A stretch of 7,757 nt of DNA from RFTU01 sp032122355 (GCA_032122355.1 JAUMCS010000102.1:1-7757), one strand, 5' to 3'; positions 1 through 6,853 are shown, numbered from the stretch's first letter. The notes: generated by a model not told the origin, from the letters alone. Numbers and translations: made by a program.

Positions 1-50
1 CATTTGTTGAAGCTCGTTGGAGCATTGTTGATTCAAACCTAGGCTCAGGC

Positions 51-185
51 CTACTTGTTTTGGACATTTTGCACGATTTTGGCCAAATGCTCTTGTTTTC
101 CGGCAATTATTGTCGAATTTGTTTCTTTTGTCGAAAAAGTTTGTACATCGATTGCCCATGGACACACCGATTCATCAACGGAAGT
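51..185 (-). other. Unassigned left-end segment; short open frame, possible 3' end of another gene
   Basis: Bases 1 to about 205 hold nothing I can identify. On the minus strand one frame is open for 44 codons between a stop at 186-188 and a TAG at 51-53, ending in the polar, helical-looking peptide AGKQEHLAKIVQNVQNK. It has no plausible start of its own, so if real it is the tail of a gene cut near the point where motA similarity begins. The plus strand also has a frame open from base 3 to about 235, which is Cys- and aromatic-rich and less protein-like. Stop-free runs of this length occur by chance, so coding potential is weak. No transposase motif or clear terminal inverted repeat is visible. 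Confidence 0.15.
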
Positions 186-493
186 TTACAACGCCTGAAC
201 AATCATTGCACATTGATTCCCCACCTCCTGTCCTAGGGGGGTTGGTTGGCTCTGCCCTGGTGGGAACTTTTTTAGGTGTGTTTTTGGCCTATGGTGTGGT
301 TGAGCCCTTATCCAGTCGGCTAAAACAAATTGTGGAAGAAGAGGCCGAAATATTTCATGTCGTCAAACAGCTTATTGTGGGTACTTTACATGGACACCCA
401 TTGCCACTGGTGATCGAGGCTGCCCGTGTTGCTATCAGTCATGAGCATCAGCCCTCATTTTCCGAAGTGTTTGACGGTATGAGAGGTAAGTAA
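110..493 (+). CDS. motA: MotA, C-terminal part only (5'-truncated motA)
   Basis: MotA is the inner-membrane stator subunit that surrounds MotB and pushes on FliG. Only its last third is recognisable: from about base 212 the frame reads IDSPPPVLGG, then the hydrophobic SALVGTFLGVFLAYGVVEPL (last membrane helix, with the proline equivalent to E. coli Pro222), then a cytoplasmic tail ending QPSFSEVFDGMRGK. A full MotA is about 285-295 residues; here about 93 are homologous. The upstream frame is open from base 32, with possible starts TTG 110 and ATG 158, but the residues before IDSPPP do not resemble the expected third helix (GIVAAVxGVxxxM), and neither other plus frame supplies it. The regions that in E. 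coli hold Arg90, Glu98 and Pro173 are therefore absent. The stop lies 2 bases before motB, so the pair is cotranscribed. As it stands this fragment should not form a working stator. Identity of the tail is firm; the start is not. Confidence 0.8.
   Translation: MSNLFLLSKKFVHRLPMDTPIHQRKFTTPEQSLHIDSPPPVLGGLVGSALVGTFLGVFLAYGVVEPLSSRLKQIVEEEAEIFHVVKQLIVGTLHGHPLPLVIEAARVAISHEHQPSFSEVFDGMRGK
481..486 (+). promoter_or_regulatory. Ribosome binding site of motB
   Basis: GAGAGG lies inside the last codons of motA, nine bases before the ATG at 496. It supports that start and implies motB is translated from a motAB message. Confidence 0.6.
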
Positions 494-495
494 CT

Positions 496-1455
496 ATGAG
501 CGATGTACAACCTAATTCAGCCAGTAATAGCACCAGCACAGATGCAAATGGCAACTCTGCGGCCAATAATAAGGCGCCAATCATTGTAAAAAAAATTACT
601 GGTGGACATCACGGCGCACATGGTGGGGCTTGGAAGATTGCGCTTGCAGACATGATGACTGCCATGATGGCATTTTTTTTGTTGCTATGGATACTTGGAG
701 CTTCGAACGAGGATAAGCGCAAAAGTGTGGCTGATTTTTTCCGTCCATCCGTTTCACATAGCAATGTGGAGTTAGGTAAAAGCGCTGGTTCTGGTGGGCT
801 TTTGGGGGGGCAATCCATTATCAATCCTGATGCAATGCCTTACAGCCCCAGACAGACGGGCTTGTTAGAACTGGTAACGCCGCGATCAGAGGGCGGGCCT
901 TCAGAAAATGATCCATCGGGTAATCAAGGGCAGGGGACGATGGATGGCCAAGAAAATCAAGGTCCGTATCAAGAATTAGAGAAAATAAAACTTGATAATC
1001 TAGAAGAGGATATTAAGAAAAAATTACGCCTGAATCGACAATTATCTGCCCTAAAAGATCAAGTTCAATTTATCCGAGACAAAGAGGGTTTACGCATTGA
1101 AATCATAGATCGTGCGGATTTTTCGATGTTCACCAGCGGAACCGCCAAATTGCTACCGCGAGCTGAATCTTTGATCAAAAGCGTAGCTGCTTCATTGCAA
1201 TCGATGACAAACGCTTTAGTGGTCAGAGGGCACACTGATAGTACTCCGTTTGTTTCAGGAGGTAGTCGTTCGAACTGGTCGTTATCTGCTGAAAGAGCAG
1301 AAACCACACGAGTGGCATTAGAGAGTTTTGGAATTACACCATCCCGATTTAAACGAATTGAAGGTGTTGCAGATAGCCAGCCATTTAATGAAAGAAACCC
1401 TGCAGATCCGCGTAACCGGCGGATGAGTATCACGGTTCTTCACTCGACTAGGTGA
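496..1455 (+). CDS. motB: MotB, flagellar motor stator protein
   Basis: MotB anchors the stator to peptidoglycan and carries the ion-binding aspartate. The 319-residue protein is full length. Residues 1-45 are a cytoplasmic tail, Asn/Ser-rich then Gly/His-rich (GGHHGAHGG). Residues 46-68 are the single membrane helix, with GAWKIALADMMTAMMAFFLL placing the proton-binding Asp at residue 52 (E. coli Asp32). A plug-like stretch follows (ASNEDKRKSVADFFRPS), then a Gly/Pro/Gln-rich linker to about residue 155. Residues 185-316 are the OmpA-like peptidoglycan-binding domain, with VRGHTDS at 243-249, RSNWSLSAERA at 258-268 and NPADPRNRRMSI near the end. The start has a GAGAGG site. It follows the motA fragment by 2 bases, and its last 16 bases overlap the end of the convergent flhB. 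The GGAWK(V/I)A helix start is of the kind common in alphaproteobacterial MotB. Proton use is inferred, not shown. Confidence 0.96.
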   Translation: MSDVQPNSASNSTSTDANGNSAANNKAPIIVKKITGGHHGAHGGAWKIALADMMTAMMAFFLLLWILGASNEDKRKSVADFFRPSVSHSNVELGKSAGSGGLLGGQSIINPDAMPYSPRQTGLLELVTPRSEGGPSENDPSGNQGQGTMDGQENQGPYQELEKIKLDNLEEDIKKKLRLNRQLSALKDQVQFIRDKEGLRIEIIDRADFSMFTSGTAKLLPRAESLIKSVAASLQSMTNALVVRGHTDSTPFVSGGSRSNWSLSAERAETTRVALESFGITPSRFKRIEGVADSQPFNERNPADPRNRRMSITVLHSTR

Positions 1456-2579
1456 CCCTTTTCATCAAAGTGCATCGATGCAGGTACTCTCGGGGTGGGA
1501 GGAATAATAGTCGGTGCTCCTGGTTTGATATCCGCTAGGCTGAAGACAAAAGCTATAACTTGAGCGACGGCAAAATAGAGTTCTTCAGGCACTGGGTGCT
1601 CAAGTTCAGTGGTGAAATAGAGTGCGCGCGCCAGTGGAGGTGCTTCAAATATGGTGATGCCTTGCAGGTTAGCTTCATCCCGAATACGATATGCGAGGTG
1701 ATCTATTCCTTTGGCAATCAAGAAAGGTGGGGCTTCACTACTTGGGTCATAACTCAGGGCTACCGCAAAGTGTTCAGGATTGGTAATAATGACATCGGCA
1801 TCTTTAAGCCGTTGCATCATTTTTTGGGTGGCTAATTCACGCTGACGCCGCCTAATTTGAGCCCGTACCTCAGGTCTACCCTCAGCTTCTTTCATCTCAT
1901 CTTTAATTTCTTGCTTGGTCATGCGCAAGTTTTTAAAAAAACGATACCTTTGTAGCGGAACATCCACAGCAGCAATCAGAACCAAACTCAATGCCACCCA
2001 CAAAGAAGACTCTAGAAGAAGTTTGCCTACAGCCGCTAATGCGGGTTCAAGTGCCATATTGCCCAGTTGCATCAGCTCTGTTTTACGTCCTTTCAAAACG
2101 ATAATGAGCACGATGGTGACAACTGAAAACTTCAAGATCGCTTTACCCAATTCCAGCCAAGCATGGGCCCCAAATATCCGATTCAATCCTTTGAATGGGT
2201 CAAGTTTATGAAAGTGAGGGCCTATTGCCTTAATAGAAAAAATAAATCCTCCTGATGCAACGCTAGCCAGTAGTGCAACCGCTGCAGTCATCAGCAGTAG
2301 TGGCAATAAGTAACCCAGCCCTTGCAAGAGAAACTCTCCCAACAATGTCACCATCATCCAAGGCGTCATTAATGTTTTTTTATCAAAGCTAAAACTAGAT
2401 CTGAATAACTCTTCAAACCCTTGAATCAACCATTGAGATGACATAATAAAACTTAATAAAGCCGTGATGAGCACTGCTGCCGCGGCGACTTCCTGAGAGC
2501 GAGCAACTTGTCCTTCCTCGCGAGCTTTATCGATACGCCGGCCCGTCGGTTCCTCGGTACGTTCACCACTGTCAGACAT
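1440..2579 (-). CDS. flhB: FlhB, flagellar type III export gate and substrate-specificity switch
   Basis: FlhB is the inner-membrane export protein whose cleaved cytoplasmic domain, acted on by FliK, changes secretion from rod/hook to filament substrates. Its 379 residues match the usual length. It opens with the signature GERTEEPTGRRIDKAREEGQ (residues 5-24), then about four membrane helices (roughly 32-50, 88-117, 146-163, 190-208). The linker is charged (MTKQEIKDEMKEAEGRPEVR, residues 220-239). The autocleavage site is N267-P268-E269-H270 inside DVIITNPEHFAVALSYDP; the family norm is NPTH, so Thr is replaced by Glu while the essential Asn-Pro is kept. The tail beyond residue 350 is proline-rich. 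Its ATG shares one base with the fliR stop (TGATG), indicating translational coupling; the Shine-Dalgarno is weak. It is the last gene of the minus-strand operon and overlaps the end of motB. Confidence 0.97.
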   Translation of the reverse strand: MSDSGERTEEPTGRRIDKAREEGQVARSQEVAAAAVLITALLSFIMSSQWLIQGFEELFRSSFSFDKKTLMTPWMMVTLLGEFLLQGLGYLLPLLLMTAAVALLASVASGGFIFSIKAIGPHFHKLDPFKGLNRIFGAHAWLELGKAILKFSVVTIVLIIVLKGRKTELMQLGNMALEPALAAVGKLLLESSLWVALSLVLIAAVDVPLQRYRFFKNLRMTKQEIKDEMKEAEGRPEVRAQIRRRQRELATQKMMQRLKDADVIITNPEHFAVALSYDPSSEAPPFLIAKGIDHLAYRIRDEANLQGITIFEAPPLARALYFTTELEHPVPEELYFAVAQVIAFVFSLADIKPGAPTIIPPTPRVPASMHFDEKGHLVE

Positions 2580-3349
2580 CAGCTAACCTGTAATATGTCT
2601 GATAGGGTAGAGAAGGCCTTTTGCCATAGCCACTCTATTCGTAAACCAATGCTTTCAAGCGAAAACAGGGTTGCCAGTAAGCCCGCCACAATGAGCGCAG
2701 GAAAACCTATGGAGAAAATATTAAGGCTGGGCGCTGCGCGGGTAACGACACCTAAGCCTGCATTGATCACGAGCATGGTCGCCATGACAGGTAATGCCAT
2801 CATGAGACCACCGGCAAACATTAAACTGCTCCATGAAAGTAGCTTTCCCCAGACTATGGGGTCTAGTAAAGACGCACCAATAGGCACGCTGATAAAACTT
2901 TCTAACAATGCCGAGATGAGTATTAGATGCCCGCCAGTTCCCATAAATATCAGTGTGGCCAAAATCAGTAGGAATTGAGAAATCACAGGGACATTACCCA
3001 TGGATGGGTCCATGAGCGTAGCCATGGACAAGCCATTGGCATTGGAAATAACCTGCCCCGCAATGATTACGGCTGAAACGACAATTTGCATGACAAGACC
3101 CATTAAACAGCCAATAAAAATTTGGTTGACAATCTCGAGTACACCTGGTGCCGAGAATGGATCAATTACTGGCCATGTCATCTCAGGGTAGATAAATATC
3201 GTCAACGAAAGCCCGATTAATATACGAATACGTAGGGGCAGTGCTTTGATAGAGAAGAAAGGTGCAGTAGCCAATAGGGCCGAAATGCGCAACATCGGCC
3301 AGATGCAGGAATAGATGACTTTATTGATATCTGAGAGCAGGAATTCCAT
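2579..3349 (-). CDS. fliR: FliR, flagellar export gate protein
   Basis: FliR joins FliP and FliQ in the helical export-gate pore at the base of the rod. The product is 256 residues, the normal size, and almost wholly hydrophobic, with about six membrane-type helices (for example 15-33, 41-54, 72-100, 122-152, 170-197, 212-232). The family hallmark NAGLGVVTRAAPSLNIFSIG is at residues 196-215, along with ISNANGLSMATLMDP at 101-115. I start it at the ATG at 3349; a TTG one codon upstream (3352) is possible but less likely. A GGA about six bases before the ATG is a modest ribosome site. It begins 36 bases after fliQ, and its TGA shares a base with the flhB ATG. Confidence 0.96.
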   Translation of the reverse strand: MEFLLSDINKVIYSCIWPMLRISALLATAPFFSIKALPLRIRILIGLSLTIFIYPEMTWPVIDPFSAPGVLEIVNQIFIGCLMGLVMQIVVSAVIIAGQVISNANGLSMATLMDPSMGNVPVISQFLLILATLIFMGTGGHLILISALLESFISVPIGASLLDPIVWGKLLSWSSLMFAGGLMMALPVMATMLVINAGLGVVTRAAPSLNIFSIGFPALIVAGLLATLFSLESIGLRIEWLWQKAFSTLSDILQVS

Positions 3350-3385
3350 CAAGAATCCGAATGAATAATAGAAAATTCAGCTTTG

Positions 3386-3655
3386 CTATTGGAATAATGT
3401 GGGTATGCGCTCAAAAATCGAACGCATATAATCGATGAGTGTCGAAATTTGCCAGTTGCCAAATAGTGTCAGTGCCAAAGCCAAAGCCAGTATTTTCGGG
3501 ATGAAGCTTAATGTCATTTCATTGATGGATGTGGCTGCCTGAAAGATACCAATCACCACACCGACAATCAGCGCAACCGCCAATAATGGGGCTGAAACTA
3601 ATATGATAATCCATAAAGCCTGGCGCGCTAAATCAATGACGGTGGCGGTATCCAT
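3386..3655 (-). CDS. fliQ: FliQ, flagellar export gate protein
   Basis: FliQ is the small two-helix subunit (four copies in Salmonella) of the FliPQR export gate. I use the ATG at 3655, giving 89 residues, exactly the family's usual length. The protein begins MDTATVIDLARQALWIIILV and carries the conserved core IGIFQAATSINEMTLSFIPK (35-54) and the ending DYMRSIFERIP. Membrane helices are at about 14-37 and 52-70. The frame stays open to 3718, but those 21 extra residues lie inside the end of fliP, are polar, and have no counterpart in the family. It starts 14 bases after the fliP stop. No clear Shine-Dalgarno is visible, so translation probably relies on coupling to fliP. Confidence 0.95.
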   Translation of the reverse strand: MDTATVIDLARQALWIIILVSAPLLAVALIVGVVIGIFQAATSINEMTLSFIPKILALALALTLFGNWQISTLIDYMRSIFERIPTLFQ

Positions 3656-3669
3656 GATGAAGAATTGAT

Positions 3670-4473
3670 TTATGGAATGACAAAGCTGGCGGCGAGAGAT
3701 CCCATAATTAAACCCCAACCGTCAACCAAAACAAATAGCATGAGTTTGAAAGGCATGGAAATCATCATGGGTGATAGCATCATCATGCCCATGGCCATTA
3801 ATACACTGGAAACGATCAAATCGATAACCACAAAAGGAATATAGATTAAAAAACCAATGGTGAAGGCACTTTTAAGTTCTGAAATAATGAATGCAGGTAC
3901 TAATGTTGTAAACGGAACCTCTTCGGGGCTACTGATGTCTTTTTTTCTCGATATTTCCATAAATAAACTGATATCTTCTTGGCGGGTTTGTGCAAGCATA
4001 AATGCCCGTAGAGGCTTTTCTGCCGCAGCGATGGCATCTAATGGTGTCAATTTATTATTCATATAAGGCACGGCAGCATCATTCCAAACGGTTGTGAGTA
4101 CCGGTTGCATGATAAATAAGGTTAAAAACATGGCTAAACCGGTAAGTACCGTGTTGGGCGGTGTTTGCCCTGTACCTAATGCCTGTCGCAGTAATGATAG
4201 TACAACAATCACCCTTACAAAAGAGGTCATCATGAGCATTAAAGACGGCAGCAATGTTAAAACCGTCATCAACACTAAGAGTTGCAGCGTCAGTCCATAT
4301 TGTGAAGAACCCCCATTAGAGGTGACATTAATTAAAGGGATAGCTTGATTGGCAGCCCAGGTAGTTGTGGGGATCATTAAATGTAGAAATATCCCAAGGG
4401 CTAATTTAAGATAGCCTGGGAAAGGATGAGACAGAAGGTATGAAATCACATCTTCAATACTTTGTCTAGCCAT
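3670..4473 (-). CDS. fliP: FliP, flagellar export gate protein
   Basis: FliP forms the pentameric core of the export gate. The 267-residue product has a cleavable signal peptide after a longer than usual N-terminal stretch (hydrophobic LALGIFLHLMIPTTTWA, residues 24-40, with likely cleavage near 40). The mature part holds the first FliP signature, MMTSFVRVIVVLSLLRQALG (81-100) followed by TGQTPPN, and the second, VPAFIISELKSAFTIGF (192-208). It also has the methionine run MAMGMMM (226-232), corresponding to the Met gasket that seals the closed Salmonella pore, and the ending PFKLMLFVLVDGW. The start overlaps the end of fliO by 28 bases and has a good AGGGAA site, which supports this ATG despite the overlap. 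fliQ follows 14 bases after the stop. Confidence 0.97.
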   Translation of the reverse strand: MARQSIEDVISYLLSHPFPGYLKLALGIFLHLMIPTTTWAANQAIPLINVTSNGGSSQYGLTLQLLVLMTVLTLLPSLMLMMTSFVRVIVVLSLLRQALGTGQTPPNTVLTGLAMFLTLFIMQPVLTTVWNDAAVPYMNNKLTPLDAIAAAEKPLRAFMLAQTRQEDISLFMEISRKKDISSPEEVPFTTLVPAFIISELKSAFTIGFLIYIPFVVIDLIVSSVLMAMGMMMLSPMMISMPFKLMLFVLVDGWGLIMGSLAASFVIP

Positions 4474-4844
4474 GTGCTTTTTCCCTGATTGGGTATGGTT
4501 TGAGAAAGACCCATTTCATGTGGTATTTCAGTCGCTGATGTTGTCATCTGTTGCTTTTTCGATTCAGCAATACAAACCAATCCAGAGGGAGATACTCCCA
4601 ACAAGATTTCACGATCATCATATTGAAGCAGAATGACTTTGTTTCTGCTGCTAATGCCAAGTGTCTCAACGATTTTTAAGCGTTTATGAGGTGGAACGAG
4701 ATGATGCATTATGGGTAATGTTCTAAGGTAGCGTAAACATAAAAATAGAATAATGATGGAAATGAGTACTATAAAAAAATTACCAGCAAAAGCAACCCAA
4801 TCAATGGGGTAAATATTTGATGCCATAGGGTGATTTTTTAGCAT
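4446..4844 (-). CDS. fliO: FliO, flagellar export gate assembly factor
   Basis: FliO is a small bitopic membrane protein that helps FliP oligomerise during export-gate assembly. The 132-residue product has one strong membrane helix (about residues 17-38, AFAGNFFIVLISIIILFLCL). A cytoplasmic domain follows with the family pattern LKIVETLGISSRNKVILLQY (56-75), then DREILLGVSPSGLVCIA. The tail beyond residue 97 is polar and unconserved. FliO is the least conserved protein of the operon, so the name rests on this pattern plus its position between fliN and fliP. The ATG shares one base with the fliN stop (TAATG). An alternative Met at residue 7 (start 4826) is possible, because no strong Shine-Dalgarno decides between them. 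Confidence 0.9.
   Translation of the reverse strand: MLKNHPMASNIYPIDWVAFAGNFFIVLISIIILFLCLRYLRTLPIMHHLVPPHKRLKIVETLGISSRNKVILLQYDDREILLGVSPSGLVCIAESKKQQMTTSATEIPHEMGLSQTIPNQGKSTWLDKVLKM
4481..4486 (-). promoter_or_regulatory. Ribosome binding site of fliP
   Basis: On the minus strand AGGGAA sits seven bases before the fliP ATG (4473), inside the last codons of fliO. It supports the overlapping start. Confidence 0.6.
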
Positions 4845-5158
4845 TAGATGTTTTTTAATCTTTCAGCTGCTGGGGCTACGCGTGTTAAACGTATGCCATA
4901 ACGTTCGCCAATAAGAATAATCTCCCCTTGAGCAATGACCGTATCATTGATTAATAAATCTAGGGGTTCACCAGCCAAGCGATCTAATTCAACTACGCTG
5001 CCCTGAGTCATGCGTAATAAATCTTTGATTTTTATTTGGGTTCTTCCTACTTCAATCGCTAGGGTGACAGTGACATTTTGTAGAATTTCTTTGTTAATAC
5101 GTAGTGTGCTACTGATGGCTTGTTCGTCTTCCTGATTTTCGGTTGTATTATTATTCAT
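4844..5158 (-). CDS. fliN: FliN, flagellar motor switch (C-ring) protein
   Basis: FliN forms the lower C-ring with FliM and helps dock export cargo. The product is 104 residues, shorter than E. coli FliN (137) because it lacks most of the variable N-terminal extension; the short form is common and should be functional. Residues 1-20 are an acidic, polar leader. Residues 24-97 are the SpoA domain, with VTLAIEVGRTQIKIKDLLRM (31-50), GSVVELDRLAGEPLDLLIND (53-72) and the closing GEIILIGERYGIRLTRV. The ATG has a clear GAGGA site six bases upstream. It begins 46 bases after fliM, the widest gap in the operon, and its TAA shares a base with the fliO ATG. Confidence 0.96.
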   Translation of the reverse strand: MNNNTTENQEDEQAISSTLRINKEILQNVTVTLAIEVGRTQIKIKDLLRMTQGSVVELDRLAGEPLDLLINDTVIAQGEIILIGERYGIRLTRVAPAAERLKNI

Positions 5159-5164
5159 GGTAAA

Positions 5165-5169
5165 TCCTC
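5165..5169 (-). promoter_or_regulatory. Ribosome binding site of fliN
   Basis: GAGGA on the minus strand, six bases from the ATG at 5158, in the 46-base fliM-fliN gap. It is one of the clearest Shine-Dalgarno sequences in the window, fitting the high copy number of FliN in the C-ring. Confidence 0.65.
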
Positions 5170-5204
5170 ATGGTTAAAGCTGGATTTTGATTCATTGATA
5201 ATCA

Positions 5205-6197
5205 CTATACAAGGCCTTGGCTAAGAACTCTTTGTATCTGTATGGCAGTTTGAGTTCCCAGAGCCCCAACAGTTGCAGCATAAGCAGGAGTGCCATTGAT
5301 ATGCATGGTGGCAAATTCAGGTTTGCGAAAATAAAGGGTTTGACCTTCTGTGAGGTGTTCTAATTGAGCTAGAGTTATATCTAGTTCGCCCATCATCACG
5401 TTAATCGTGACGCTCGAGTCATAGACTGCATTTGCCATTTCATCTCGCCAAATAGTATCGGCCTCATCACTTCCGCTACTGGTTTGTACACGGCTGCGCA
5501 TCAGGTCGCGTACCGGCTTTAATGCCGCGTAGGGGTAGGCGATATCAATAAAACCTTTTTGCTCTGCATTCTCGGTTTCAAATCGACTCAAGACAATAAG
5601 GTCATCATCATCGGCAATTTGTACAAACTGAGGGTTTATTTCTGAGCTCACCAATTCAAAATCGGCAGGCATGAGAGGGCTCCATGAGTCTATGAGCGAT
5701 TTGAATAGTACTCCGAGAATAAGATTAATAATTCTTTGCTCGGTGGGGGTGAATAATCTACCTGGAGTTAATTCCGCTGCGCCTTTTCCAAGCCCTCCAA
5801 AGAAGCTATCCAGTGAAGAGAACACCAAACTCGGCTCAATGACGACAGTTGATAAGCAGCGCAGATTTCTGGATCTGACTACGTTCACACTCAGTGGGGG
5901 TTGTAATCCCTTTAAGTAGTTGCCGTATTTAACGATACTGACTTTATTCGGGCTGACTCTAGGACTGGTACGTAATGACTCTAACATTCCCAAGCGAAAT
6001 TGCCGAACAAATCGCTCGTTGATCATATCAATCGCCGAAAGATTGACGCCTAAATTACTTCCTTCGCTGGCTAAATCATGTTTTCGTACATTTTTCTGTA
6101 TATTATATCCAGATTCGTTATCATACGCACCTGCAGCCACATCCTGAGCTAATGCATCTAGTTCAGCATCGGTTAATAAATTACTTGAGGTACTCAT
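5205..6197 (-). CDS. fliM: FliM, flagellar motor switch (C-ring) protein
   Basis: FliM connects FliG to FliN in the C-ring and binds phosphorylated CheY to reverse rotation. The 330-residue product is full length. The N-terminal CheY-binding segment is LLTDAELDALAQDV (7-20), close to the usual LSQxEIDALL. The middle domain (about 50-235) includes IDMINERFVRQFRLGMLESL (56-75), the conserved glycine loop GGLGKG (134-139), FTPTEQRIINLILGVLF (149-165) and SEINPQF. The C-terminal SpoA domain (about 255-325) pairs with FliN. The protein is fairly divergent from E. coli in the middle and SpoA parts, but the domain order is intact. It starts 22 bases after fliL. No good Shine-Dalgarno precedes the ATG (upstream is AT-rich), so coupling to fliL translation is likely. 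Presence of the CheY-binding segment implies chemotaxis control encoded elsewhere. Confidence 0.96.
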   Translation of the reverse strand: MSTSSNLLTDAELDALAQDVAAGAYDNESGYNIQKNVRKHDLASEGSNLGVNLSAIDMINERFVRQFRLGMLESLRTSPRVSPNKVSIVKYGNYLKGLQPPLSVNVVRSRNLRCLSTVVIEPSLVFSSLDSFFGGLGKGAAELTPGRLFTPTEQRIINLILGVLFKSLIDSWSPLMPADFELVSSEINPQFVQIADDDDLIVLSRFETENAEQKGFIDIAYPYAALKPVRDLMRSRVQTSSGSDEADTIWRDEMANAVYDSSVTINVMMGELDITLAQLEHLTEGQTLYFRKPEFATMHINGTPAYAATVGALGTQTAIQIQRVLSQGLV

Positions 6198-6219
6198 GGT
6201 AATTAATCAAAAGTAATTA

Positions 6220-6849
6220 TTATTGAATAATGAACGAAGTGAAATGAATGGCATCGATCCCGCCAAAATCTTCATATCGCTCTAAAACCGCGTTGGCTGC
6301 ATCTTTGAGTTTATCAGCCAATTCTTTGCGAAATTCGGGTCTGATGGTGTCCGCTTCGGTGTATTGACGCATTTCGTCTAACATGGCACTTCGAATAGCA
6401 AATTCGTGCTTCTCGACATTCTTAAAAACCCTTCCATCATAGCTGGTCATAAACGCAACTTGTACCATTATAACCTTGCGAGTCCCCGTTAGGTTACTAA
6501 GTAATTCTTTATCCATTTGTTTGTATGAATATTCAAATCGCACAAAATCAGGCGATTTCTTTTGAATTCGCACTGGTGCACTGGCGGTGGTTTCATTTCC
6601 GGCTTTGGGATCATTGTGTTCACCAATCATCTCTTTTTGTATGGGCATACCAGATTCAGATTCTATCGCCGCATCCGAACTATGGGCATTATTTACATGG
6701 GTTTTCTTTGTGAAGAAACCCGTATAATATAGCGTGCCACCAATAGATCCAGCAATTATTATGATGGCTATCACTGCTATGAGGATTATTTTTCCTACAG
6801 ACGATTTTGGTGGCGTTACCGCTAATTCATTTTCTTCTGTTGCCGACAT
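6220..6849 (-). CDS. fliL: FliL, flagellar basal-body-associated stator-supporting protein
   Basis: FliL is a single-pass inner-membrane protein that associates with the stator and supports torque, especially during swarming. The product has 209 residues, somewhat longer than the usual 150-180. A short cytoplasmic tail is followed by a membrane helix at about 19-43 (GKIILIAVIAIIIIAGSIGG). A polar, probably disordered periplasmic linker spans about 46-100 and accounts for the extra length. The conserved FliL domain runs from about 102 to 209: residues 124-150 carry RKVIMVQVAFMT and KNVEKHEFAIRSAML, and the protein ends with the hallmark GGIDAIHFTSFIIQ. A good Shine-Dalgarno precedes the ATG. 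It sits 22 bases after fliK and 22 before fliM, in the standard fliK-fliL-fliM order. Confidence 0.95.
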   Translation of the reverse strand: MSATEENELAVTPPKSSVGKIILIAVIAIIIIAGSIGGTLYYTGFFTKKTHVNNAHSSDAAIESESGMPIQKEMIGEHNDPKAGNETTASAPVRIQKKSPDFVRFEYSYKQMDKELLSNLTGTRKVIMVQVAFMTSYDGRVFKNVEKHEFAIRSAMLDEMRQYTEADTIRPEFRKELADKLKDAANAVLERYEDFGGIDAIHFTSFIIQ

Positions 6850-6853
6850 CTTG

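Noticed and set aside
110..135. Direct repeat TTGTCGAA (110-117 and 128-135)
   Set aside because: Eight bases repeated once, 18 bases apart, in AT-rich sequence is within chance expectation, and it does not flank the motA break, so it is not read as a target-site duplication.
1065..1433. A 122-codon minus-strand open frame inside motB
   Set aside because: It is antisense to the conserved OmpA-like domain of MotB, whose codons explain the sequence; no known family resemblance.
1471..1482. Perfect 12-base palindrome TGCATCGATGCA near the motB/flhB ends
   Set aside because: It has no loop, no following T-run on either strand, lies within flhB coding sequence, and about one or two such palindromes are expected by chance in a window this size; not a convincing terminator or operator.
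2508..2978. A 156-codon plus-strand open frame across the flhB/fliR junction
   Set aside because: It lies wholly antisense to two well-supported export-gate genes, is rich in scattered Ser/Met/Pro with no recognisable domain, and has no ribosome site; it is a shadow frame.
3656..3718. A 21-residue N-terminal extension of FliQ
   Set aside because: It overlaps the fliP 3' end, is polar, and would make FliQ longer than the near-invariant 88-90 residues; the ATG at 3655 gives the family length.
4446..4473. The fliO/fliP overlap of 28 bases as a sign of frameshift or fusion
   Set aside because: Both proteins are complete, and fliP has its own ribosome site inside fliO; overlap of this size is normal in tightly packed flagellar operons.
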